A DNA stretch of 64,000 nt from the NCBI RefSeq assembly GCF_047948215.1, contig NC_134457.1:15474626-15538625 (forward strand), read 5' to 3'. The notes below the pieces were generated by a model. That model had not been told where the DNA came from. It was given only the letters and a program-made list of their open reading frames with translations, and searched no databases. Below are positions 42,444 through 52,522 of this stretch, in pieces. Origin of the DNA: Lycorma delicatula (taxonomy: Eukaryota > Arthropoda > Insecta > Hemiptera > Fulgoridae). Each line of letters begins with the position of its first letter. The first letter of the stretch is position 1. Position numbers and translations under genes: made by a program.

Positions 42444-43945
42444 ATGGGTGAATGGCTCTACGTAGTGAGTCTTGAACGATGTCCTCTGGGCACCAGGGCG
42501 AACCCAGTTGTATTTAGCTCTAGCTCCAGTACGCGTGCGCTCTGCTGGAGTGGTCCATTTTTCGCCGGTACTCGTGGGACCAAAATTTCAGTTCCAATAA
42601 CAAACACTATGATGGTTGGTGGTCCATCTGAAAAAAACACCAATTTAAGTCTTGCGAAGAGACCTCGATCAGCTTCGTCTGACGAGGATAAAAGTCCTAC
42701 TGAAGAGAATTTCTTAAAATCAAAATATAAAAATATTAGATTCATTGTTCTCAGAAATAGTCAGGAAAGTGGCTCCCTTCAAAAGGTTTCACCTTTCTTA
42801 ATTAACAAAACCATAACAGGTGCAAGTGGCTCCCCTAAGAATATCAGGAAATTACGTGACGGATCGATTCTGGTTGAAACATTCAACGATGAACAGAGTC
42901 GATCTATCTTACGTCTCCGTAATATGGGTGGCATAAATATAAGCGCAGAATGCCACAAAACGCTAAATACGAGCCGGGGTGTAATTTTTTGTAGAGACCT
43001 TCTGGATATAGATATCTCTGAAATAGTTGACGAGCTTTGCCACCAAGATGTTGTTGAGGTGAAACGTATAATGAAACGGCAGAACGGAACAGAAGAACCG
43101 ACACCGTCTCTTATATTAACATTCAGTCTCCCTGTTCCACCAGAAAAGATCAAAGTGGGTTACCTCTCGGTTCGGGTACGACCATTCATACCCAACCCAC
43201 GGCGATGTTTCAGATGCCAAGGTTTTGGTCATACTACAACATCTTGCACGAAAACTGAGATCTGTGCTCGATGTGGTAAAGAAGGTCACAACGACACTAA
43301 CTGCGAAGAAAGTGAAAAATGTGCAAACTGCAGTGGTCCACATACAGCCCGCTCCCGAGATTGCCCAACTTTTAAAGAAGAAAAGGCAATTCTCAAAATC
43401 TGTACGGAGCAAAAACTATCTTTTCCGGCTGCACGTAGAGAATATAAAAAGATAAACAACTCACGGAACCTGGTTAAACCAGACGTATTTTTGCCACCGC
43501 TACAACTAAACAAATTCCTACAAATGCTATTAATCAGCAGTGCGGATCCTGCAATGAGCTTAAAAAACTTGTTCAGATGCTATCTGATCAAGTAGCTTCA
43601 CTTACAGCCACTATCTCAGAGCTGACAAAAATGAATAAAAAGTCCTCCATCGCAGCTAGTGAATCAAACAGTATGATACATACGAAAGTTCCTATTCCCA
43701 AAGTCGTACCGCCACGAATAGCGACTATCACAGCTGGCAGTAAGCCACCTAATAAGCTCCCCATAAAGGGAACCCACATAACTATCTCTTCCGTGATGTC
43801 AACTACAGCATCCCATTCAAATAAATCTCCTCCACCATCACCTCATATACTGGAGGATATGGTTGAAGAACCACCCGACCCTAGGGCATCGGAGTTCTTT
43901 AAAATAAAAAATACAAAAAATAAAAACCGAATCACGGACAACTAA
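42444..43945 (+). pseudogene. Retrotransposon ORF1, copy 5, 1-nt frameshift
   Basis: Same frameshift as copies 3 and 4 (near 43489; stop at 43595). The coiled-coil/Pro-rich C-terminal part lies in another frame at 43577-43945. Confidence 0.88.
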
Positions 43946-43993
43946 TTTTTATATAGTTTCCGAAATTTATTTTTTTATTTGTTTTTTACACTT

Positions 43994-46900
43994 ATGAACA
44001 TTATTCAGTGGAATGTTAGAGGTATTCGGTCCCGCATTGAAGATATTAGAGTACTGGCGCACACACATGATCCACTAATCATGTGTTTCCAGGAAACTCA
44101 CCTTCTACAACATGACCGAATTACACTTAGAGGATACTTCTGCGAGAGATACGACTACCTAGTAGACAGTAGGGAGAGTGGTGGTGTAGCGATTTTCATG
44201 AAGAATGGGGTGCCAGCTACAAGAATTCAACTAACCACTGTCATTCCTGCTATTGCAGTAAAGGTCACTATTCCCTTCAAATTGCATATCTGCAATCTGT
44301 ATCTCTCACCGAACACTGAGTTCAGTGCTTTAGATGTCTCAAATCTCCCTACACAAATACCATCTCCATCGTTAATAGTAGGAGACTTCAATGCCCATCA
44401 TATTTCCTGGGGCTCAACCTTCTGCTCCACTCGAGGAAATATGATAAACAGATTGAGACAAGATTTTGACCTTTGCCTACTGAATAATGGATCACACACA
44501 TTTATGTCCTTATCAACTGGTGCTGCATCTAACCTTGATCTTTCCATATGCTCACCGAATGTACTCCCTCATCTTAATTGGTCGATTTGTGATGACTATC
44601 ACGGCAGTGATCATAGACCAATTATTATTAGTTTCGGTGTAGACTGCGAGATTAAAAGAATGCCACGGAGATGGATTGTTGAAAAGGCAGATTGGAACGG
44701 ATACTGTAAAGCATTCCAATCTCAGTATGACCATGGAGCGAACATCCTCGACCAATATTCTTCTTTTACGTCCATGATACTTAAGAATGCCAACAGGTAT
44801 ATCCCACAAACATCGGGTAATCCTAGACGTCCTTTCGTTCCATGGTGGAACGATGAATGCAAAATTGCTATTAGGAATCGACGGCAGGCACTACGTAAAT
44901 TTAATCGTAGGCCCACAACAGAACATCTAAATTTATACCGCAGGGCTAGAGCGGTGTGCCGTCGAGTATTCTTGGACGCTAAGAGGAATTCATGGACGAA
45001 ATACGTGAGCACTATCTCGCGCACTACTTCCACGTCTACTGTATGGAAGAAAATTCGTGCAATCTTCGGATCACCGAAACAATCTATTCTTGGTCTTATT
45101 GATGAAGGAGAACTCCTTTCATCATCGTCGGAAGTGGCAAATAGTCTAGCAAAATCTTTCCGCTCGGTGTCTCTCACCTCATCATATAATTACGATTTTC
45201 AACGGTACAAGATACAAATGGAGGTGTTGTCGTTAAACATTGGTGATTCGGTTGGTGAATTAAACACTCCATTCGTATTTAAAGAATTGTTACATGCACT
45301 TAAAAATTCACGGGACACTTCCCCTGGACCGGACAACATTCGCCTTTCCATGCTTTCACACCTTCCTAATTTGGCACTACAACAACTTTTGAATATTTTC
45401 AACGGTTTATTCTCCGAACAAGTCTTCCCACCCGGCTGGTCAGAAGCATTTATTATACCAGTACCAAAACCTGGTAAAGACCAGACGAACCCTTCAAGCT
45501 ATCGCCCTATTTCATTAACAAGCGTTTTGTGTAAAATAATGGAGAGAATGGTAAACCGCAGACTTACATGGTACTTGGAGAAACATGGCTTTCTATCTCC
45601 AGAACAGTGTGGTTTTCGACAAGGACGATCTTCTATTGACCATTTAGTGTCACTAGAAACAGCCATACAAAACGCTTTCCTCAATCGGCAACACCTCGTC
45701 GCTATCTTCTTTGATATAAAAAAGGCGTATGACACAGCCTGGCGACGTGGTATTCTTAACACTCTCCAAAAATGGGGAATCAAGGGCAATATGCTTGCTT
45801 TTATCCGGGGATTCTTAAATCACCGAACGGCTCGTGTTCGTGTAGATGATTCGCTCTCAGATAGTGTCATCTTGGAGAATGGAGTGCCCCAAGGTAGTGT
45901 ATTAAGTGCCACCTTATTTTCTGTAGCCATAAATGATATTACCAAATGTGTTCAGGCTCCTGTCTCATGCTCTCTATTTGCTGACGACTTTGCTATCTAC
46001 ATTGCAAGCCGTTCGGCACCTACAGCAGAGAGACTACTGCAGAACACTATATATCACCTTGAAGCTTGGTCCAGGATTACTGGTTTCACATTTTCATCCG
46101 AAAAAACAAAATGTGTAGTTTTTTCTCGGCTACGAAACCCTTCTATTCCGCAAATTTTTCTGAACGGTGAGACTATTACTATCTCTAATTACGTTAAGTT
46201 TTTAGGTTTAAATTTTGATAGTCGTCTTACTTGGGTCAAACATTTAAAAGAATTGAAAACAAAATGTTCCAAAATTTTAGATATGATGCGAGTCCTTACT
46301 AACACCAACTGGGGAGCCGATAGATCATGTATGATACGTTTTTACTATTCCTTTGTTCGCTCCCGTTTAGATTACGGTTGTGTGGCCTACTCATCAGCTC
46401 GTCAAACCGTGCTTAAAATGCTGGATAGTGTACATCATGCTTTCCTTCGGCTTGCCACAGGCGCGTTTAGATCAAGTCCTGTCGCAAGCTTACTTGTAGA
46501 CTGTGGTGAACCATCACTTTGGGATAGACGAGACCAGCTTTTATTATCGTATTTTGCTCGTCTCAGAGGACAGCCAAATCACCCGGCTCTTGAGTCAGTC
46601 TTTAAAAATCCTAATCTAGGAAAGTATGAGGATCATCCACGTCGTACTGCACCTGTAGGTGTCCGTACCTGGCGTCTGCTGCAGCATATAAATGTTGACA
46701 TACCGTCATTCTTTCCTATGTACCCTTGCTCATATCCTCCATGGAGAATAAGCCTTATAAATTTTTATTTTGACCTGACTACATGTAATAAACAATCAAC
46801 ACCATCTATCGTCTTTCAGCAGATGTTTCAGTGTGTTCTCTCCAAGACGAAACCAGACGCGGTTGTATACACTGATGGATCGAAACAAAACGATACGGTT

Positions 46901-47662
46901 GGGTGTGCTTTTGTTGTCAATGAGAGAACTTATATGTTTGGTCTCCCCAGTATTACGAGTGTGTTTACCGCTGAACTATATGCTATAAATAAGGCTCTAA
47001 ACATCATTAACCCTAAATATAGAAAAATTCTTATTTGCAGTGACTCGTGTAGTGCTCTCCAAGCCTTAAAGAACTTTTATTCCAAACATCCTATCGTCAT
47101 TGAAATTTACAACGCAATCGCTGAGTTGAATAATCGCAACACAGAATTAAGTTTTTGCTGGGTCCCTAGCCACGTAGGGATTCCAGGTAATGAACATGCA
47201 GATTCCGCTGCCAAAGAAGCATGTAACCATCCTCCTTTCACCACCCGAGTTGCTACTTCTGATTTCATTAACTATGTAAAACAATTATTAAGAACAAGGT
47301 GGCAAGGTGATTGGACAGCTACTGTCGATAATAAACTCCGTCAGATTAAAGATTCTGTGTTACCATGGAACTCCTCATACAGAAAACCCCGGCGTGAGGA
47401 AGTAATTCTCTGTCGATTGCGGATAGGACACACGAGAGTCACACACGAGTACCTGTTTACAAGAGGACAACCACCTCTATGCGCAAGATGCAACTGCCGC
47501 ATGACTGTGCGCCACATACTCGTGGACTGCATATGTTATGCGGCATTGCGTCGTAAATTTAAATTACCTGGTAACATCCGTGGTATCTTGCGTGACGATA
47601 AGGAGGTTTTAAACCGGATGTTTATATTTTTACATAGTATAGGGTTAATGCAAAAAATTTAA
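43994..47662 (+). CDS. Retrotransposon ORF2 polyprotein (copy 5), intact
   Basis: 1222 codons from ATG 43994 with complete endonuclease, reverse transcriptase and RNase H motifs. It differs from copies 3/4 at four visible residues, three of them in the endonuclease region, none in a catalytic motif. Confidence 0.94.
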   Translation: MNIIQWNVRGIRSRIEDIRVLAHTHDPLIMCFQETHLLQHDRITLRGYFCERYDYLVDSRESGGVAIFMKNGVPATRIQLTTVIPAIAVKVTIPFKLHICNLYLSPNTEFSALDVSNLPTQIPSPSLIVGDFNAHHISWGSTFCSTRGNMINRLRQDFDLCLLNNGSHTFMSLSTGAASNLDLSICSPNVLPHLNWSICDDYHGSDHRPIIISFGVDCEIKRMPRRWIVEKADWNGYCKAFQSQYDHGANILDQYSSFTSMILKNANRYIPQTSGNPRRPFVPWWNDECKIAIRNRRQALRKFNRRPTTEHLNLYRRARAVCRRVFLDAKRNSWTKYVSTISRTTSTSTVWKKIRAIFGSPKQSILGLIDEGELLSSSSEVANSLAKSFRSVSLTSSYNYDFQRYKIQMEVLSLNIGDSVGELNTPFVFKELLHALKNSRDTSPGPDNIRLSMLSHLPNLALQQLLNIFNGLFSEQVFPPGWSEAFIIPVPKPGKDQTNPSSYRPISLTSVLCKIMERMVNRRLTWYLEKHGFLSPEQCGFRQGRSSIDHLVSLETAIQNAFLNRQHLVAIFFDIKKAYDTAWRRGILNTLQKWGIKGNMLAFIRGFLNHRTARVRVDDSLSDSVILENGVPQGSVLSATLFSVAINDITKCVQAPVSCSLFADDFAIYIASRSAPTAERLLQNTIYHLEAWSRITGFTFSSEKTKCVVFSRLRNPSIPQIFLNGETITISNYVKFLGLNFDSRLTWVKHLKELKTKCSKILDMMRVLTNTNWGADRSCMIRFYYSFVRSRLDYGCVAYSSARQTVLKMLDSVHHAFLRLATGAFRSSPVASLLVDCGEPSLWDRRDQLLLSYFARLRGQPNHPALESVFKNPNLGKYEDHPRRTAPVGVRTWRLLQHINVDIPSFFPMYPCSYPPWRISLINFYFDLTTCNKQSTPSIVFQQMFQCVLSKTKPDAVVYTDGSKQNDTVGCAFVVNERTYMFGLPSITSVFTAELYAINKALNIINPKYRKILICSDSCSALQALKNFYSKHPIVIEIYNAIAELNNRNTELSFCWVPSHVGIPGNEHADSAAKEACNHPPFTTRVATSDFINYVKQLLRTRWQGDWTATVDNKLRQIKDSVLPWNSSYRKPRREEVILCRLRIGHTRVTHEYLFTRGQPPLCARCNCRMTVRHILVDCICYAALRRKFKLPGNIRGILRDDKEVLNRMFIFLHSIGLMQKI

Positions 47663-49932
47663 TAAGTATGTGTTCTTTCATAATTGTATGTATTGTCCTA
47701 TGTATTGTTTTTGTTATCCGAGTAGGGAGCCTTTTACACTCCCTATCGGATTTTTTTATTTTTTTTTTTATTTTTTTTTTTTCTATATATATATATTCAC
47801 ATTTTTTTGTTTTTTTTATTTAATATCGTCTGTGATATTAGTTGTAAGATTTTTGTGATATTAGTTGTAAGACTGTAAACGTAATAGTTTTAAATTTTAT
47901 CTCCTCTTTTAGTTTTAAGTTTTATTTATTTTTAATGTGATAGTTTTTAACATAGTTTTAAGTTACATATTAGTGTTTTTGTTATCCGAGAATGGGCCTT
48001 TACACCCATTCCGGATTTTTTTTTTCTGTGATAGTAGTTTTAAGTTTTATTTTAATCTAAAAACTTTAAAATATTTTTATTTATTTATTTATCTATTTAT
48101 TTTCCGGGCGATGATAACGTTCAACCGTTTTTCGCCCTAAAAAAAAAAAAAAAAAAATAACGGACGATGATTACGTCCACGCTCAAAACGTGTGGGAATC
48201 GTTTGACTGCAATACGTTAGGCGATTACCACGATCTTTATCTTCTTAGCGACGTATTATTGTTGGCAGACGTCTTTGAAAATTTCCGAAGTACGTCTATG
48301 CAATATTACGGTTTGGACCCCTGTCACTTTTACTCCACCCCTCATTTCACGTGGAATGCCATGTTAAAATTTACCCGACAAAAATTGGAACTGTTGACCG
48401 ACATAGATATGCATCTGTTTGTCGAAAAAGGAACACGAGGCGGTGTAGCCATGATTTCAAACAGGTACGCCAAGGCGAACAACCCCAACATTCCAGATCA
48501 GTATGACCCATCCAAACCCACATCCTGGGTTCAATATTACGATTGCAACAACCTTTACGGGACAGCCATGGTTGAGCCCTTGCCACACGCTAATTTTAGG
48601 TGGTTGAGTACTGAAGAGATTGACAATCTCGATATTAACAGCGTTTGTGATCGTGGTGAAAAGGGCTACATCTTAGAAGTGGATCTTGAGTATCCACAAG
48701 AATTGCACGATCGTCACAAGGATTACCCTCTTGCACCAGAACGATTAGTACCAACTGATGATATGCTGTCCCCCTATTTGAAGGACATAAAGAGATGTCC
48801 CGTAAAGAAATTATTGACTACATTGTACGACAAACAAAAATACGTTTTACATTACAGAAACCTAAAGTTGTACACTCGACTAGGACTGAAAGTGAAAAAC
48901 ATTCACAGAGTTCTGGAATTCTCCCAGTCGCCTTGGTTGAAACCGTACATCAACTTCAATACTGAAAAGCGTGCACAAGCACGAAACAGTTTTGAAAAGG
49001 ACTTTTTTAAGTTGATGAACAACGCGGTGTACGGCAAGTCCTTAGAAAACGTACGAAACAGAATAGACTTCCAACTGGTCACTAACGAACGTAAATTGGA
49101 TAAGGTGATTGCAAAACCGAGAGTTAAGGCTTGGTACATCTATAACAAGGATGTCGTTGGGGTAAGTCTGAAGAAAACGGAGATATTTCTCAATCGTCCG
49201 ATCTACATCGGATTTACCGTATTGGACATTAGCAAAATGATCATGTACGAATTCCACTATGACTACATGGTGGAAAAGTACGGTCATAATATAAATCTTC
49301 TAATGACCGATACGGATAGTCTGATGTATCATATCGTGACCGATAACGTTTACAACGATATTCTTCACGATATCGATCGGTTCGATACTTCAGATTACCC
49401 TCGCGATCACGCATGTTTTAGTAATACCAATAAGAAACAACTTGGTAAATTCAAAGACGAAATGAATGGAAAAGCTATTCGTGAATTTGTCGGACTTCGT
49501 GCTAAGATGTATAGCATTCTCGAATTCGACAAGAAAGAGAAGAATGTAGCAAAGGGTATTCCTAGAGTATCCATTGCAAAGGATCTTAGACACGATCTGT
49601 ACAAAAAAAGTCTTTTTAATGATTCCGTTACGTATACAAGCGCGTACGGAATCATAAGCACTTTGCACAATATATTTTCCATTAACAAGTCAAAGAAATC
49701 ACTTTCACCTTACGACGATAAACGTTACATATTAGAAAATAAAATCAAGACAGTTCCATACGGACATTACAGTATAAACAAAAAACGTAAACTCCCACCC
49801 AACAATGACGACAGCACTCCCCAAAAGAGACCAAGAACTGTAAACGAAGTGCTCATAGCCCACGGTCATGACTATTGTAGACCAAGAACCGTAAACGAAA
49901 CCCTAATAGCCCACGACCATGACTATTGTTAA

Positions 49933-50143
49933 TTTTTTTTATTATGCGGATATATATTGCCTTTCTTTAAAAAACTATTATGTATTATTATAACTAAAAA
50001 AAAATTAACTAAAAATAAATTATTGTATTATATTATGTGTTATTTTTTTTTCTTAAGTTAAAAAACTCTACATACCTCCTCATTAAACTTCTGAGCATTA
50101 ATACTTTAAATTCCATTGTGGTGTTTCTTGATAAAAAAAAAAT
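49933..50143. other. A/T-rich intergenic region after PolB
   Basis: No gene seen. It contains homopolymer A and T runs and AATAAA-type signals (near 50015) that may end the PolB transcript. Composition changes sharply at the PolB stop. Confidence 0.4.
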
Positions 50144-50331
50144 TTAAATAAATTTGGTTAATACTCTAGTATTGTTACGCCGAAATTCAATTAATAATCG
50201 ATAGTAATCTTCTTTGAAGAAAACTGCTGCACCAGGTCGTGATTGTGACACCCTAAATAGAAAACGTAAATTTTCCAAGATTCTATTTGAAAAAAACAAC
50301 CTTAATCTAGAATTATAATTTAATGTACTTA

Positions 50332-50670
50332 CTAGTAGCACCATCCATCGCTGATGGAATCATCCTTCCACCAGTTGCGTACCGTTATATTAACAGTACA
50401 TCCATTTTGTAATTTAAACTCGTGATTAATATAATCCATTTTACTAAGATGTGTGGTCAAATGTAAACTAGCATACGTTATGTTTGAAACATAACCGAAT
50501 GGACTGTTCACATATGGACACACATCACTCAAATGTACTATATTTACCCCACGTAAAAATAAATATAAAATGGTATCTATTGGAAGATATTCGGTGAACA
50601 ACCCGAAGAAATTATCTACTGTAACCCACAAACTAATACGCATATGGTGATCTTGTGAATTATGAAACAT
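50332..50670 (-). CDS. Unknown protein (112 aa)
   Basis: ATG 50670 to TAG 50332, with Tyr/His/Trp-rich text and no recognised motif. A GTAAGT donor-like site overlaps the stop and a TTTCTATTTAG acceptor-like site lies 80 nt further (about 50253), followed by an open stretch (50144-50260). Joining them does not remove the stop, so splicing is not supported. It may be an accessory gene or a degenerate one. Confidence 0.3.
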   Translation of the reverse strand: MFHNSQDHHMRISLWVTVDNFFGLFTEYLPIDTILYLFLRGVNIVHLSDVCPYVNSPFGYVSNITYASLHLTTHLSKMDYINHEFKLQNGCTVNITVRNWWKDDSISDGWCY

Positions 50671-50860
50671 GTTTCAAAAGTATCATCTCCTCTTTTGAGG
50701 GTTGTGATATTATAGACTGTTTTAGTATCACCACCCACGACATGTAAACCAGAGATGATGCTGATGGCATTTTGAATAACTAACTCACTTAGTACTCGAT
50801 TGTAAATGCTGTTTTAATTACTATACCCCCTCCACCCTATTCAATCCCCACCATACCCAA

Positions 50861-51617
50861 TCAACACCTAATGTAAAAAAAAAATACATAATTTAAAAAT
50901 ATTACATACCTTTCAATTCCACAGGATGAAGATATTTCACGCCGACAGAGGGCACACCTTCCATCGTTTACGATCAGCATGCCTGCACACCCGTCGCAGT
51001 ATCTATGGTTGCATCCTTCAACCTGAACAGATACCGGTTCTGATAAACAGACCGGGCATCTGTTTAAGTTGTCAACAACTGATCCAGCGACGGATTGCAG
51101 ACTTTCTTGTTCCATAAACGATACCGAAGATTGTGCTTCTGACGACGACGTTGAAGGTAATGACAGTATTGCTGATAGTGATCTTATGTGTGGTCGTCTT
51201 GGTAGAGACGCTGTAGGTAATGTTAGTATTGCTGGAGGTTGATGTCTTGGTGGAGACGCTGAAGGCGGTCGTCTTGGTGAAGACGCTGTTGGCAATGTTA
51301 GTATTGCTGGAGGGCGTCTAATTAGTGGTCGTCTTTGTTGAGGTGATGGTGGTGGAGACGCTGGTGACGGTAGCGGTGTTGACTTGAGATGATGGTGAAG
51401 GAGACGCTGGTGACGGTAGCGGTGTTGACTGTTCTTCCTCCATCTCCCTCATTATTCTAAAACACCTCCTTTTTATTCTGTTTGCAGAATTAACAATATC
51501 TAGACACGCGAAGTATACCTCTTCAGCGTCATCCGTGTTTCTTAAGAGCCTCACACAGGCATGATTAAATGCGGCTCTTGCTGAAGAAATTTCACGTATG
51601 TTCTCCATCTTAACCAA
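50861..51617 (-). pseudogene. RING-finger protein with Pro/Ser-rich linker, frameshifted
   Basis: Minus strand. ATG near 51611-51617 starts a helical N-terminal region (51617 to about 51420). A Pro/Ser/Arg linker of short repeats follows (PSPASPSP, RRPP, PAILTLP). The C terminus is a C3HC4 RING finger at about 51040-50930: CPVC, 11 residues, C-N-H, C-x2-C, then CALC. The N-terminal frame stops at 51318, while the linker and RING continue in another frame from 51295, so a frameshift lies in the repetitive GGTGATGGTGGTGGAGACG-like DNA at about 51340-51420. RING proteins act as E3 ubiquitin ligases. A GTATGT donor-like site follows the RING, so a further exon is possible. It stands opposite a BIR gene on the plus strand. 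Confidence 0.7.
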
Positions 51618-51803
51618 GTGAAGTTTTAACAGCGAATGCTATACATAACGTTTACTTCAATAATGTAAACTTGTTATCTCTGTAGGCGTTTCCGTTAAAA
51701 GCACTTGTATATTATATGTTAAACTCATTATCAATTTCCGTAGTTTTAATTGCAACTGCAGTTTTGTTATCGTATATAATTTATGCAGTTATTAAAACGC
51801 AAT

Positions 51804-51957
51804 AACAAGGAAAATAATATTATTTTCCTTGTTCTTGATATTATTTTAAAATAATATTATTTTAGTATTTTTTTCCTTGTTCTTTAAAATATATTTTTTT
51901 ACTATTTTTTCCTTGTTCTTTAAAATAATATTTTTTTAATATTTTTTCCTTGATCAG
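51804..51957. repeat. 30-bp perfect palindrome plus repeats between RING and BIR genes
   Basis: AACAAGGAAAATAAT (51804-51818) is followed immediately by its exact reverse complement (51819-51833), with no loop. Three further copies of TTTTTTCCTTGTTCTTTAAA-like sequence follow at about 51874, 51909 and 51944 (the last as CCTTGATC). This is the shared upstream region of two divergent genes, so it may be a bidirectional promoter/enhancer or an origin. Confidence 0.75.
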
Positions 51958-51999
51958 TTTTAATAATTTTTATCACTGTTGTTCCAACTAGTATTTACA

Positions 52000-52251
52000 A
52001 TGGATGTGTTTTTTAGACTTAATACTTTTTACACTATTACAAGAATCGGTAATAAAAAGATTTTTGTTCCAAAGTGGTCAAGTAAATTATCTACTGTACC
52101 AATTCAAACGCCTAAAAAACTAGCCTTATTAGGCTTTATTTATGAAGGTGATGGTCTACGAGTAAGATGCGTAGATTGTGGTGTATGTGTAAATATGTGG
52201 GAACAATTTGATAACCACCAAACACATAAAACTTCTTGTAAATTTTATTAA
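52000..52251 (+). CDS. Single-BIR-domain protein (83 aa)
   Basis: ATG 52000 (MDVFFRLNTF). Residues ~38-83 fit the BIR fold of inhibitor-of-apoptosis proteins: LALLGFIYEG, RVRC at 54-57, Cys 57 and Cys 60 (C-x2-C), His 73 and Cys 80 (H-x6-C), with a conserved Trp 67. The stretch between the Cys and His pairs is 12 residues rather than the usual 16, so a loop is shortened. There is no RING in this protein; a RING gene lies divergently upstream. IAP-type BIR domains bind caspases or caspase activators. Whether this one does is unknown. A histone-type stem-loop follows 31 nt after the stop. Confidence 0.68.
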   Translation: MDVFFRLNTFYTITRIGNKKIFVPKWSSKLSTVPIQTPKKLALLGFIYEGDGLRVRCVDCGVCVNMWEQFDNHQTHKTSCKFY

Positions 52252-52282
52252 GAAAAAAAAAACACATCTATAAATTTAAAAC

Positions 52283-52298
52283 GGTCCTTTTCAGGACC
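52283..52298 (+). terminator. Histone-mRNA-type 3' stem-loop behind the BIR gene
   Basis: GGTCCT-TTTC-AGGACC preceded by AAAAC and followed by ACC. It fits the animal replication-dependent histone stem-loop consensus: six-pair stem with GG...CC base, pyrimidine/purine arms, UUUC-type loop, A-rich 5' flank. Only the plus strand matches the consensus. It lies 31 nt after the BIR stop codon, the usual distance for a histone 3' end. No histone gene is visible nearby. Confidence 0.65.
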
Positions 52299-52341
52299 AC
52301 CCTAAACCCCCCGATTCGATACTTGAGAATAAATTATTAAC

Positions 52342-52363
52342 TGATTTACAGTATTGTAAATCA
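52342..52363. repeat. 9-bp perfect inverted repeat, extendable
   Basis: TGATTTACA (52342-52350), GTAT, TGTAAATCA (52355-52363). With one mismatch the arms extend to ATTAA / TTAAT on either side. It lies in the 270-bp gap between the BIR and integrase genes and could be a protein-binding site or hairpin. Confidence 0.7.
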
Positions 52364-52410
52364 ATTAATGATTTAACTATTTTATCGAAACGGCCGGTGC
52401 CAAGGCCGGG

Positions 52411-52418
52411 ATATAAGA
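52411..52418 (+). promoter_or_regulatory. TATA box upstream of integrase
   Basis: ATATAAGA directly after a G/C-rich CGGCCGGTGCCAAGGCCGG segment that can itself fold, about 105 nt before the integrase ATG. The leader between is A-rich and ends in a CA dinucleotide run (52490-52500). Confidence 0.45.
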
Positions 52419-52522
52419 GTGGTGAGGCGGGTAAAAAAAAATAAAGAAATAAAGATCCTTTTTTTTCTTCCTATTCCTATCCAAATACACACACACACAC
52501 GAAATACGGTCACAGTACAACA

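Larger units (their letters stand above)
42172..48157 (+). mobile_element. Non-LTR retrotransposon copy 5 (3' side of insertion 'B')
   Basis: Left flank TAACGGACGAT and right flank TAACGGACGAT (48158-48168) match, so this copy has kept both target duplications of insertion B. Its 3' UTR differs from all others: T-rich tract and TATATATATA run near 47760-47800, and one base missing in the loop of the second hairpin. ORF2 is intact with private substitutions (YDYLVD, NLPTQ, YDHGAN, INFYFDL). Confidence 0.95.
28500..49932 (+). pseudogene. polB: Polinton B protein-primed DNA polymerase B, 5'-truncated and split by the retrotransposon array
   Basis: The preserved 5' part (about 28500-28822) shows PolB text (RFLDSLQFLSSSLEKL). 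The frame resumes in phase at 48169 after copy 5, and the 3' part runs to 49932. It has an exonuclease-side block DYHDLYLLSDVLLLADVF, motif A region YYDCNNLYG (~48540), motif B LMNNAVYGKS (~49020), motif C MTDTDS (~49310), then LGKFKDEMNG and EFVGLRAKMY. These are hallmarks of the protein-primed PolB that replicates Polintons/adintoviruses. The N-terminal region is absent, replaced by the A/T-rich block. The C terminus ends in two near-identical peptides of the type RPRTVNE..LIAH.HDYC. The array makes the gene non-functional. Confidence 0.9.

Noticed and set aside
50253..50332. 80-bp GT-AG intron candidate in the minus-strand ORF at 50144-50670
   Set aside because: Joining the two sides leaves the TAG stop in place, so splicing does not create a longer protein.
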